From NCBI GenBank assembly GCA_964461025.1, contig CAYWSE010000009.1, positions 8,369 to 72,368 on the forward strand: DNA of 64,000 bases, given 5' to 3'. A program made the translations under genes and the position numbers. A model generated the notes under the pieces. It was not told where the DNA came from and did no database searches. It saw only the letters and a program-made list of their open reading frames with translations. Positions 43,889 to 52,120 of the stretch are shown here, piece by piece; the stretch's first letter is position 1, and each line of letters starts with the position of its first letter. The DNA comes from JAHBVL01 sp964461025 (GTDB lineage: Bacteria > Chloroflexota > Chloroflexia > Thermomicrobiales > UBA6265).

Positions 43889-44752
43889 ATGGCGATTTCC
43901 GCACCTCCGCATTCTGGGGGATCACCACGATCGAGCCGGGGATGGGGTTTCTACCTGATCATCGGCGCACTGATCCTGGCGACCCTCTTCTATCTGATGC
44001 CTCTCTACGTCATGTTCGTCAACGGAATGAAGGACAAGTCCTACATGTCGCTCACCGACATGTGGAAGCTGCCTGAAGATCTCAGCGCATCGGGTTTCCG
44101 CATCGCCTGGGATGCCCTGAAGCCGAACATGATCAACAGTTTCAAAATTGCCATTCCTGCCACGATTATCTCCTCGCTGCTCGGAGCAATGAATGGCTAT
44201 CTTTTTTCGAAATGGAAGTTCCGCGGATCGGACATCGTGTTCACGCTGATCCTCTTCGGCATGTTCATCCCATACCAGAGCATCCTCGTCCCGCTCATTC
44301 AGACCTTGCAGCAAGTCAATCTCTATGGCAAGTGGTATGGGCTCGTGCTAGTCCACGTGATCTACGGCATCCCGATTACGTCGCTCATTTTCCGCAACTA
44401 TTTCGCCAATGTGCCGAACGAGCTTGTCGAAGCCGCACGCATCGATGGCTCCGGGCTCTTCGGCATTTTCTGGCAAATCATGTTGCCCCTTTCGGCGCCG
44501 GCGTTTGTCGTGGTCGGCATCTTCCAGTTCACGAACATCTGGAACGACTTCCTGTTCGGTGTGACGGTTGTCTTCAATCCTGCCGATCAGCCGGTGACGG
44601 TCGCGCTGAACAACCTCTCCGGTACGACATCAGTCGACTGGACTGCCGTGATGGGCGGCGCCATGCTGGCCGCCTTGCCCACGATGATCGTCTATGTGCT
44701 TCTCGGGCGATACTTCATCAGGGGACTCCTGTCTGGTTCGCTTAAGGGATAG
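43889..44752 (+). CDS. Sugar ABC transporter permease, MalG/UgpE type
   Basis: Partner permease of 287 residues. It has the family's YLMPLYVMFVNGMKD start, NGYLFSKWKFRGSD, and EAA loop VPNELVEAARIDGSGLFGIFWQIMLPLSAPA. The end LGRYFIRGLLSGSLKG is the usual MalG-like terminus. No MsmK/UgpC-type ATPase gene follows; the next gene is a GMC oxidoreductase three bases downstream, whose ribosome site AAGGGA lies in this gene's end. Confidence 0.94.
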   Translation: MAISAPPHSGGSPRSSRGWGFYLIIGALILATLFYLMPLYVMFVNGMKDKSYMSLTDMWKLPEDLSASGFRIAWDALKPNMINSFKIAIPATIISSLLGAMNGYLFSKWKFRGSDIVFTLILFGMFIPYQSILVPLIQTLQQVNLYGKWYGLVLVHVIYGIPITSLIFRNYFANVPNELVEAARIDGSGLFGIFWQIMLPLSAPAFVVVGIFQFTNIWNDFLFGVTVVFNPADQPVTVALNNLSGTTSVDWTAVMGGAMLAALPTMIVYVLLGRYFIRGLLSGSLKG

Positions 44753-44755
44753 CTC

Positions 44756-46285
44756 GTGACGTCGTTCGACATCATCATCGTTGGGACTGGGGCCGGCGGC
44801 GGCACCATGGCTCGCGCGCTCGCGGGTTCTGGCGCCAGCGTACTGGTGCTAGAGCGTGGCGAGTATCTGCCGCAGGAACCGGAGAACTGGAGCCCGCATG
44901 CGGTCTTTGCCGAAAACCGCTACAAAGCCCGGGAGATCTGGGAGGATCAGAAAGGTCGCGCCTTCAGTCCCGGTATTCACTATTGGGTTGGCGGCAACAC
45001 CAAGGTTTATGGAGCCGTTCTGCACCGTCTCAGGGCTGAAGACTTCGGAGCTATCGAACACGAAGGGGGCACGTCGCCAGCCTGGCCGATCTCATACGAC
45101 GACCTCGAGCCTTACTACCGGGTAGCCGAGAAGTGGTACTTGGCACATGGCGAGGCCGGGATCGACCCCACTGAGCCGTGGCGTTCGTCGCCTTTTCCGA
45201 ATCCTCCCATTCCGCACGACCCGTACATGTCGGGTCTGGCCGACGATATGCGGCATATTGGCCTCAATCCCTATCCGCTTCCAGTTGGGCTCGATTACGG
45301 AGCAAGCGGCAGGTGCATCCGTTGCCGAACCTGCGACGCCTTTCCCTGTCAGGCCGGCGCCAAAGCGGATGGGCAGACATGTGGCATCGAACCGGCGCTG
45401 GCGGATCCAAACATCACGCTCTGGACTGGTTCCAAAGCGACCCGGCTGATCGGTAGTGAAAACGGCCGACGCGTCTCAGGCGTTGAAGTCGAGCGACACG
45501 GTGAGCGTCTGACGGTGTCAGCCGGAATTGTTGTCGTGGCCTGTGGAGCGGTGAATTCGGCGGCATTGCTCCTGGCGTCGCAGCCCAACGGTCTGGCCAA
45601 CAGCTCCGGGATGGTCGGCCGCAATTACATGGTCCACAACAATGCGGTGCTTGTGGCGGTGCATCCGATGAAGGTGAACGACACCGTGGTCCAGAAGTCG
45701 TTCGCGATCAATGACTTCTATTTCCGCGGTCCCGGGTTTCCATGGCCAATGGGCAATTTGCAACCTGTCGGCAAAGTGCAGCCAGCCATGCTGCAAAGCG
45801 ATCTGAAGCGTGTTCCGGCCCGGTTCCTCGCTCAGATCGCGGCCAGAAGCACCGATTGGTGGGTGATGTCTGAAGACCTGCCCGATCCGGAGAACCGCGT
45901 CACGCTTACGTCTAGTGGCGGCATCCGCATAAGCTGGAAACCGACGAATACGGCTGCTCACCAACAGTTCGTAAAGACGTCGAAAGAGCTTTTCCGCGAA
46001 CTGGGATACCCGCTTGTGGTGACCAAAACGATGGGCATCGAAACGAACTCTCACCAGGTCGGCACTCTGCGCATGGGACTCAATCCTGCCGCCTCGGTGC
46101 TCGATCCGTGGTGCCGGACGCATGACATTGAAAACCTGTACGTGGTCGATGCGTCATTCTTCCCATCGTCGACCGCCGTGAATCCAGCGCTGACGATCGT
46201 GGCCCAGTCGATTCGGGTCGGCGAGCACATTGGTGGTGTTCGTCATGCGCGAACCGCTTCCTCTTCCACGTCGGCAGTCTCATGA
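44756..46285 (+). CDS. GMC family oxidoreductase
   Basis: FAD-dependent alcohol or sugar dehydrogenase of 509 residues. It starts with the dinucleotide fold DIIIVGTGAGGGTMARALAGSG, followed by WVGGNTKVYGAVLHRLRAEDF. A Cys-rich loop GRCIRCRTCDAFPCQAG (CxxCxxC plus Cys) is present, as in many bacterial GMC enzymes. The C-terminal SHQVGTLRMG and VNPALTIVAQ carry the catalytic His/Asn. GTG at 44756 is the start. It probably oxidises the sugar brought in by the preceding importer. The stop overlaps the UbiA-family start by four bases. Confidence 0.9.
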   Translation: MTSFDIIIVGTGAGGGTMARALAGSGASVLVLERGEYLPQEPENWSPHAVFAENRYKAREIWEDQKGRAFSPGIHYWVGGNTKVYGAVLHRLRAEDFGAIEHEGGTSPAWPISYDDLEPYYRVAEKWYLAHGEAGIDPTEPWRSSPFPNPPIPHDPYMSGLADDMRHIGLNPYPLPVGLDYGASGRCIRCRTCDAFPCQAGAKADGQTCGIEPALADPNITLWTGSKATRLIGSENGRRVSGVEVERHGERLTVSAGIVVVACGAVNSAALLLASQPNGLANSSGMVGRNYMVHNNAVLVAVHPMKVNDTVVQKSFAINDFYFRGPGFPWPMGNLQPVGKVQPAMLQSDLKRVPARFLAQIAARSTDWWVMSEDLPDPENRVTLTSSGGIRISWKPTNTAAHQQFVKTSKELFRELGYPLVVTKTMGIETNSHQVGTLRMGLNPAASVLDPWCRTHDIENLYVVDASFFPSSTAVNPALTIVAQSIRVGEHIGGVRHARTASSSTSAVS

Positions 46286-47274
46286 CCTCACACCGCCCGG
46301 AACAGAATCCCACCGACGAGCAGGCAACCCGGCCCACGTTGACGCTTCTGCCGCGCCCCGGCGCCGAATCGACGGTGCTCGACGAAGAGCAGGTCGCGTC
46401 GTTTCGTCAGTTGCCGCCTTTGTTGCGGGCGATGCGTCCGCTGCAGTGGACCAAGAACCTCCTCGTTTTCGCGGCGCTGATCTTCGCCCGCCAGACCTTC
46501 AATCTCGAACCACTCCTTCTGAGCATTGGCGCGTTCGTGGCTTTCTGCGCCATCTCCAGCAGCGTTTATCTGGTCAACGATGTTCGCGACCGCGTTCAGG
46601 ACCGGTTGCACCCAGTAAAACGGTTGCGGCCGGTGGCGGCGGGCGAGCTTTCCCCCCGCACCGCGCTGGTGGCGGCGGCCATTCTGGCGCTGGCTGGTCT
46701 GGCCCTGGGGGGCGTCATCCGTCCAGAACTGTTCGCGGTCCTTTCGCTCTATCTGGCGATCATGATCGGCTACAACGCTGGTCTCAAGCATGTTGTGGTG
46801 CTGGACGTGATCATCATCGCGCTGGGGTTCGTGTTGCGGGCCGCCGGTGGCGCGATCGCCATCGATGTGCCGATATCGCCGTGGCTCTATCTCTGCACGT
46901 TTGTGGTGTCGCTTCTGGTCGGGTTCGGCAAGCGGCGCCATGAGCTCTTGCTCCTGCAGGAGAGCGCTGTGGGGCATCGGCAGAATCTGGAGACCTACAC
47001 CGTCACGTTGCTCGATCAATGCATCGCCGTGTCGGCGGCGGCGACGATCCTCACCTATTCGATCTACACGTTTCAGGCGCCGACGCTCCCCAGCAGCCAC
47101 GCGATGGTCCTGACGATTCCGATCGTCGCCTATGCCGTCTTTCGCTACCTCTATCTCGTCTACATCAAGCGGGCCGGCGGCAGCCCCGAGGTCATGCTCG
47201 TCCGCGACCGGCCGCTACGGCTCGCAGTCGTTGCGTGGGTCGCGGCCAGCCTGGCCATTTTGTCGCTGGCCTGA
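46282..47274 (+). CDS. UbiA-family prenyltransferase, decaprenyl-phosphate phosphoribosyltransferase type
   Basis: Membrane prenyltransferase of 330 residues. After a 45-residue cytosolic N-terminus come LLRAMRPLQWTKNLLVFAAL and the first Asp-rich motif NDVRDRVQDRLHPVKRLRP, as in DPPR synthase (Rv3806c type), which joins PRPP to decaprenyl phosphate in arabinan precursor synthesis. The second motif region is LLVGFGKRRHELLLL. About nine hydrophobic helices are predicted. It is translationally coupled to the GMC gene (ATGA). No DprE1/DprE2 homologue is adjacent. The exact prenyl and phosphoribosyl substrates are inferred from family. Confidence 0.85.
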   Translation: MTSHRPEQNPTDEQATRPTLTLLPRPGAESTVLDEEQVASFRQLPPLLRAMRPLQWTKNLLVFAALIFARQTFNLEPLLLSIGAFVAFCAISSSVYLVNDVRDRVQDRLHPVKRLRPVAAGELSPRTALVAAAILALAGLALGGVIRPELFAVLSLYLAIMIGYNAGLKHVVVLDVIIIALGFVLRAAGGAIAIDVPISPWLYLCTFVVSLLVGFGKRRHELLLLQESAVGHRQNLETYTVTLLDQCIAVSAAATILTYSIYTFQAPTLPSSHAMVLTIPIVAYAVFRYLYLVYIKRAGGSPEVMLVRDRPLRLAVVAWVAASLAILSLA

Positions 47275-47340
47275 CCTGCGTTCCTGCCATGGCGTTGTGC
47301 TGCGCATTCGTCGCGTCCGCTGAGGTTTGGCGCATGCCGT

Positions 47341-47494
47341 GCGCAGCTACTGAGGTGGCATGGTGTGCGGAACGCGAACGTAGTCTGGGTTGCGATTGGC
47401 GCACCGCTGTGCGCAGCTACGGAGGTGGCATGGTGTGCGGAACGCGAACGTAGTCTGGGTTGCGATTGGCGCGCCTCTGTGCGCGGCTACGGGG
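47341..47494. repeat. 70-base direct tandem repeat (two full units and a partial third)
   Basis: Units at 47341-47410 and 47411-47480 are nearly identical, beginning GCGCAGCTAC and containing GGAACGCGAACGTAGTCTGG; a third copy starts at 47481 (GCGCGGCTACGG) and breaks off. They fill the gap between the convergent UbiA-family and pyrD genes. Confidence 0.85.
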
Positions 47495-47505
47495 CAAGGT
47501 TGGCG

Positions 47506-48576
47506 CTAACTCCTGAGTTCCTGCAGCGATGGTATGCCGCGACGATCCAGCTCGGCGAGGATTTCGGCGCTGACCTGCTGCGCCATGGCGGGGCCGCGGT
47601 AGATGAAGCCGGTGTAAGTTTGGCAAAGGGTCGCGCCGGCTTCGATGGCGTGGATGACGTCCAGGCCGGATTCGATTCCGCCGGCGGCAACGATCGGAAG
47701 GGCGCCTTGTGTGCGGCTCGCGATCTTGCGGACCGAGTGGGCCGCGACCGGCGCCAGGGGCGCGCCGCTCAGTCCGCCTGTTTCGCCAGCGAGAGGAGAC
47801 ACCAGACCGGGCGGACGGGTGATCGTCGTGTTCGTGGCGATCAGACCATCGACCTCCATTTCGACCGCCACGTCGATCAAGTCGTCGAGGTCGGCATCGC
47901 TCAGTTCGGGCGACACTTTGATCAGCAGCGGACGCCAGTGGAAGGATCGACGCTCGTCGTTCAGCGCATGCAGCATTTCACGCATGGCGCTCTTGCGCTG
48001 GAGATCGCGCAGATTGGCGGTATTGGGGGAGGAGACATTGATCGTCACCCAGGTCGACAGCGATGCGACGGCGCGGTAGCAGGTGACGAGGTCATCCGCC
48101 ACGCGACCTTCTTCGACCGCTCGCTTGTTCGGTCCGATATTGCAACCGACGATCATGCCGTCCCGCTTGCGCAATGCCGCGTTCGACACGACCGCCGCCA
48201 CACCGTCGCCGGGAAAGCCCATCCGGTTGATCATGGCCCGATCCTCGACGAGCCGGAAAACCCGCGGTTTGGCATTGCCGTCCTGGGCACGAGGCGTCAC
48301 CGTGCCGATTTCGACGTGACCGAACCCCAGCGCCAGCAAAGCCGGGAACGCGACGCCGTTCTTGTCGAGTCCGGCGGCGATTCCGAGCGGATGGGGAATG
48401 TCGAGGCCAAAGAGTCTGACGGCTAATCGGGGATCGTGTGGAACGGCGATACGGTCGAGCAATCCAGGATGCTGGCTGAGGCGCGAAATCGCCGCCATCA
48501 CGCCGTCGTGGACCTGCTCGGCATCACGCTCGAAGAGCGCCGGTTTCGCTGCCTGATAGAGTTCGTCGAGAATCAC
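47506..48576 (-). CDS. pyrD: Dihydroorotate dehydrogenase (quinone), class 2
   Basis: Oxidises dihydroorotate to orotate and passes electrons to quinone at the membrane. The 356-residue protein has the class 2 N-terminal helix extension (MILDELYQAAKPALFERDAE), PLGIAAGLDKNG, GHVEIGTVTPRAQDGNAKPR, and the active-site NVSSPNTANLRDLQ with catalytic Ser. C-terminal GGIESGLDVIHAIEAGA and YTGFIYRGP bind FMN. Its start overlaps the stop of the upstream CrtI-like gene (ATGA), so the two are coupled. Confidence 0.95.
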   Translation of the reverse strand: MILDELYQAAKPALFERDAEQVHDGVMAAISRLSQHPGLLDRIAVPHDPRLAVRLFGLDIPHPLGIAAGLDKNGVAFPALLALGFGHVEIGTVTPRAQDGNAKPRVFRLVEDRAMINRMGFPGDGVAAVVSNAALRKRDGMIVGCNIGPNKRAVEEGRVADDLVTCYRAVASLSTWVTINVSSPNTANLRDLQRKSAMREMLHALNDERRSFHWRPLLIKVSPELSDADLDDLIDVAVEMEVDGLIATNTTITRPPGLVSPLAGETGGLSGAPLAPVAAHSVRKIASRTQGALPIVAAGGIESGLDVIHAIEAGATLCQTYTGFIYRGPAMAQQVSAEILAELDRRGIPSLQELRS

Positions 48577-50135
48577 GCCGACGGTTCACCGAGAACGGTC
48601 AGCGCGCAGTTACGGCCTGGTGCGCCGAACACCCCGCCTCCCGGCCAGGCGCCGCTGCCACAGAGATATAGACCCTCGACTGGCGATTCATATCCACTGT
48701 AGCCCGGAACCGGCCGGTTCGCGAACATCTGGTCGGGCAGAATCTCTCCGTGGAAGATGTTGCCGCCGGTGATTCCCATGATTCGCTCGATGTCGGGTGG
48801 ACCGATCACCTGCATGTGCTCGATGATCGAAGGGAGGTTCGGGGCATAGTCGGCCAGTGTGGCGATGATCTTCGCGCCGATCTCATCTCGCCGCGAGTCC
48901 CAGTCACCCTCAGCGAGATCGTAGGGTGCGTACTGCACGAACATGCTCAATGTGTGTTTGCCGGGCGGAGCCAGGCCATCTTCCGTGGCGGTCTGGATGT
49001 AGCAGTCCATGAACGGTTTGCTCGACGGCAGACCTCGTTTGCATTCGTCCCACGCTGTCTCGAGGTAGTCGATCGAGGGGTTGATGGTGATGCCGCCGGT
49101 ATGTTGCGGTCCCACCGCCGTTCCGGGAAGAGCAGTAAAGTCGGGAAGCTCCCCAAGCCCCAGCAGGACCTTCACCACCGACCCCTTGTGCTTGATCCGC
49201 TTCACGCCCTCGGCGAAATCGGCAGGGAGATTTGCTTCGCCGGTCATTTGCAGATAGGTGCGGTGAGGATCGGCATTGGAAAGCACGGTTCGTGCGCTGA
49301 ACCGGCGACCGTCGAGCAACCGCACTCCCGAGGCGCTCCCCTGAGAGATGTCGATTTCCGCGACCTCGGCATCGGTGAGTATCGTCGCCCCATGCTCGAC
49401 CGCCGATGCGGCGATCGCGTTCGAAACCGAACCCATACCGCCGGTCACGAAACCCCAGGCGCCCTGCACGCCGCCCACTTTGCCGATCAAGTGGTGGTAT
49501 TTGACATAGGCGGTGCCGGGCGTCTGCGGACCGGCATTGACGCCGATCACGCCGCCGGTGCTCAACGGCGCCTTGATCTGGTCCGATTCGAAGTAGTAGT
49601 CGAGCACTTCAGCGATCGACCGCTGCGTCAGTGTTTTCCAGTCGTCGAGACCCTGCGGACCGTCGAATGCCTGCTCGATCTCGCTCATCGACGGGGCGGA
49701 CTTCAGCAACAAGGGGCGCATTCGCTCCAGAATGCGATCCCACATCGCCCAATACGCATCGTAGGCAACGACGTCCTTCTTCGAAAACTTGGCGATCTGT
49801 TCCCGCGTTTTCTTCCCATCCAAGAACGACATAAAGTGGCTGCCATCCGGAAATGGGCAGAAGTAGGTCGGATCGAACGGCCGGATCGAGTACCCATGAC
49901 GAACAAGGTCGAGGTCATCGATGACCTCTTGCAGCAGCAGATTGCAGACGTACGAGCAGGTCGACAGGTTGTATCCGGGAAATGCCTCTTCCGTCACCGC
50001 CGCGCCGCCGATGACGCCGCGGCGTTCGAGTACGAGCACCCGTTTGCCGGCTCTGGCCAGATAGGCGGCAGCGATCAGGCCGTTGTGTCCAGCTCCGATG
50101 ACGATAGCGTCGTAGTTCGTCTGGTCTGTCGTCAT
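48573..50135 (-). CDS. CrtI/PYROXD2-like FAD-dependent oxidoreductase
   Basis: A 520-residue flavoprotein of the phytoene-desaturase superfamily. It starts DAIVIGAGHNGLIAAAYLARAG (FAD fold) and continues LVLERRGVIGGAAVTEEAFPG. The end LYLCGSGAWPGGGVFGAPGRNCA is the conserved C-terminal FAD segment. It is closest by pattern to the PYROXD2-type group found in many bacteria, not to genuine carotenoid desaturases; no crtB or other carotenoid gene is present. ATG at 50135 gives the canonical N-terminus. Coupled to pyrD by a four-base overlap. Confidence 0.88.
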   Translation of the reverse strand: MTTDQTNYDAIVIGAGHNGLIAAAYLARAGKRVLVLERRGVIGGAAVTEEAFPGYNLSTCSYVCNLLLQEVIDDLDLVRHGYSIRPFDPTYFCPFPDGSHFMSFLDGKKTREQIAKFSKKDVVAYDAYWAMWDRILERMRPLLLKSAPSMSEIEQAFDGPQGLDDWKTLTQRSIAEVLDYYFESDQIKAPLSTGGVIGVNAGPQTPGTAYVKYHHLIGKVGGVQGAWGFVTGGMGSVSNAIAASAVEHGATILTDAEVAEIDISQGSASGVRLLDGRRFSARTVLSNADPHRTYLQMTGEANLPADFAEGVKRIKHKGSVVKVLLGLGELPDFTALPGTAVGPQHTGGITINPSIDYLETAWDECKRGLPSSKPFMDCYIQTATEDGLAPPGKHTLSMFVQYAPYDLAEGDWDSRRDEIGAKIIATLADYAPNLPSIIEHMQVIGPPDIERIMGITGGNIFHGEILPDQMFANRPVPGYSGYESPVEGLYLCGSGAWPGGGVFGAPGRNCALTVLGEPSA

Positions 50136-50217
50136 GGGCGCCTGGTTCCTCCCCAGCGTTCCGCGTCTGGATCTCATTCGTCCTTTTCGCGGGGGAAGTA
50201 TGACCGATGCGGCGAGA

Positions 50218-50721
50218 CTATTCGGGAGAGGGAAGAGCCGAAAAGAACGCGGCATCCAGTGCAGCAAGGAACTCGGCTTCGGAATCGCTGATCACCTTGC
50301 CGCCGATGCCCAGGATGCCGCCCGAGCGAGCGGCTGAGCAGACGGATGCCGCGGCTTCCCGCAACCACGAGACAAATGCCGCGGCTTCGTCCGGTTCAAC
50401 GCTGCGCGCCAGCAGCCCGGAGACCTGAGCAGCCATTTCCAGCGTTTCCGGGATCAGATTCTCGATGGCGTGTTGGCTCAATTCGAGCGTTCTCGCCTCA
50501 CCCGCGCCCTCATCCTTGTATGCGGCAAAAACCGACTGCACGAGCTCGCTTTCGGGTCGCTCCATGGCGCCCTGGGAGAGCTGGGTCAAACCAGCCACCT
50601 CCTCCAGCAGAGCACTGAGGCCGGTCACTGGGTCGGACGTAATTGCCGACGCGATCACTCGCTCCGGCAGCCCACTCAACACCGACCATTCAACGGGCGA
50701 GAAAACATCAGAGAATTGCAT
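50218..50721 (-). CDS. Alpha-helical protein of unknown function
   Basis: No family recognised. The 167-residue protein is Ala/Glu/Ser-rich and probably all-helical (VQSVFAAYKDEGAGEARTLELSQHAIENLIPETLEMAAQV), without Cys clusters beyond one Cys, membrane segment or signal. A Gly-rich turn (SGGILGIGGKV) lies near residue 135. It sits nine bases after the L,D-transpeptidase stop region's operon partner and 82 bases before the CrtI-like gene, all on the minus strand. Codon pattern is like its neighbours, so it is accepted as a gene. Confidence 0.6.
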   Translation of the reverse strand: MQFSDVFSPVEWSVLSGLPERVIASAITSDPVTGLSALLEEVAGLTQLSQGAMERPESELVQSVFAAYKDEGAGEARTLELSQHAIENLIPETLEMAAQVSGLLARSVEPDEAAAFVSWLREAAASVCSAARSGGILGIGGKVISDSEAEFLAALDAAFFSALPSPE

Positions 50722-50730
50722 GAGCGTCCA

Positions 50731-51930
50731 TCAGGCGACCACAGTGACCGGAGTGCCTTCCGGCGCCCACTGATAGAGAAACTCGGCAATGTCCAGCGGC
50801 AAATTCACACAACCGTGACTCATCGGGGTGCCGAAGTTGCTATGCCAATAGGTCCCATGAATGGCGTTCCCCTGATAGTCGAAGTACATGACCCAGGGCA
50901 CATCTTTGACTTCATAGTTCTCATCACTGATGGTGCCCGACATCGTCTGCGTGACGTATTTGAGGTGAACCGAGAAGTAACCTATTGGCGTGACGGTTTG
51001 GGGGACTTCGCCGGTTCCCGTACTGACGAGCGTCGATAGAACGAGCGCGCCATTCTCATAGGCCCAGAGCGATTGGGCGGAAATCGAGACGACGATCTCC
51101 TTGACGCCGCCCTGCTGCGGTCCTGGCCCGTTGTATGCCGTATTGCCAACCACCCCTCCCTGCCCCGACTGCACGATCGTCTGAGCGACGGCGACCTCCG
51201 GTTCCGGCGGGATGAACAGCGTTTCGTCGTAGGCGGGCATCGATTGTGGCTGAGGAATCGCCGCCGTCGCCAGGCGCAGGAATGTTGTCGTTTCCTTGCC
51301 GACGTCGCGCGCCTCGACAGGCTGTCCCTCCTTCTGGTGGAGCACAGCGTTCTGGAAATACTGGGTGATAAAGCCGTCCGGCGTCTTGAACGGACCCGAG
51401 ATCGCTTCGCCGATCAGCCGTTCGCCGTCGTGGTCGACCCAGAAGGCATAGAAGTCGCCGGAGACGCTGAATCCGGTGCCTTCGAAATTGAGGCAGGTGC
51501 TGTCCGCCGCATTGCTACACCCTGCCTTGTCGGGCAGATCGATATGCGAGAACGATTTGCGGTCGCGCGCCAAGATCTCCTGTCCGAGCGGCAGCGCTCG
51601 CACCATCAGTTCACGGCTCTCGGCTTCGGGCACATAGGCGATGGCCAGGCTCTCGAAGTACTGGACGATCCGCCGGTCGGCGGGCAAGCCTTCGATCAGC
51701 GTCGGGCGCTCGGCTTCTTCGGTGATGGGATTGCCAAGGAGCTCCGGGTTTTCACGCCACTCGTCGAGGAAATATCCATCGACCGTGTGTCCGGTCTCCG
51801 CAACCCAGACAGTCCGAGGTGGGCTCCACTCCTGGGCGTTGCTGACCGCCGGCAGGTAGGAGCTGATCAGGAGAGCGACGACAGCAACTGCAATTGCTGA
51901 TGACCGCCCACGCAGCATGCGGGTAAGCAC
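50731..51930 (-). CDS. Secreted L,D-transpeptidase with ETGH-type repeats
   Basis: Peptidoglycan-modifying YkuD-fold enzyme, 399 residues. GTG at 51930 (ribosome site GGAAGGGAA) gives a signal peptide with core SSAIAVAVVALLISSYLPAVSNAQ. Two repeats related to those of the enzyme at 21290 follow (WVAETGHTVDGYFLDEW and FEGTGFSVSGDFYAFW). The catalytic domain starts near KEIVVSISAQSLWAYENGALV and ends GTYWHSNFGTPMSHGCVNL, with the nucleophile Cys374. SH3 modules are absent. It lies just after (in transcription, before) the small helical protein on the minus strand. Confidence 0.9.
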   Translation of the reverse strand: MLTRMLRGRSSAIAVAVVALLISSYLPAVSNAQEWSPPRTVWVAETGHTVDGYFLDEWRENPELLGNPITEEAERPTLIEGLPADRRIVQYFESLAIAYVPEAESRELMVRALPLGQEILARDRKSFSHIDLPDKAGCSNAADSTCLNFEGTGFSVSGDFYAFWVDHDGERLIGEAISGPFKTPDGFITQYFQNAVLHQKEGQPVEARDVGKETTTFLRLATAAIPQPQSMPAYDETLFIPPEPEVAVAQTIVQSGQGGVVGNTAYNGPGPQQGGVKEIVVSISAQSLWAYENGALVLSTLVSTGTGEVPQTVTPIGYFSVHLKYVTQTMSGTISDENYEVKDVPWVMYFDYQGNAIHGTYWHSNFGTPMSHGCVNLPLDIAEFLYQWAPEGTPVTVVA

Positions 51931-52120
51931 AGGTTCCCTTCCTTCTCTTCCCGTGCGAACGTGGCGGGAGAACAACTCTCGTGCAGCGGGCAACCACACG
52001 ACTCCCTGACCCGGGAATTCCACGTCCCGGCTATAGTACTGCGGATATCATGCGGCGCAAAGCTGAACGTGCAGGAAATCCTTGCGCGTTTTTGATGCAC
52101 CGTAGACAGCCAGGAGCCCC

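Noticed and set aside
47365..48426. Plus-strand frame starting in the 70-base repeat
   Set aside because: Mostly antisense to pyrD; the start lies in repeated non-coding sequence.
48750..50291. 513-residue plus-strand frame opposite the CrtI-like gene
   Set aside because: Antisense shadow; His/Arg-rich composition and no similarity.
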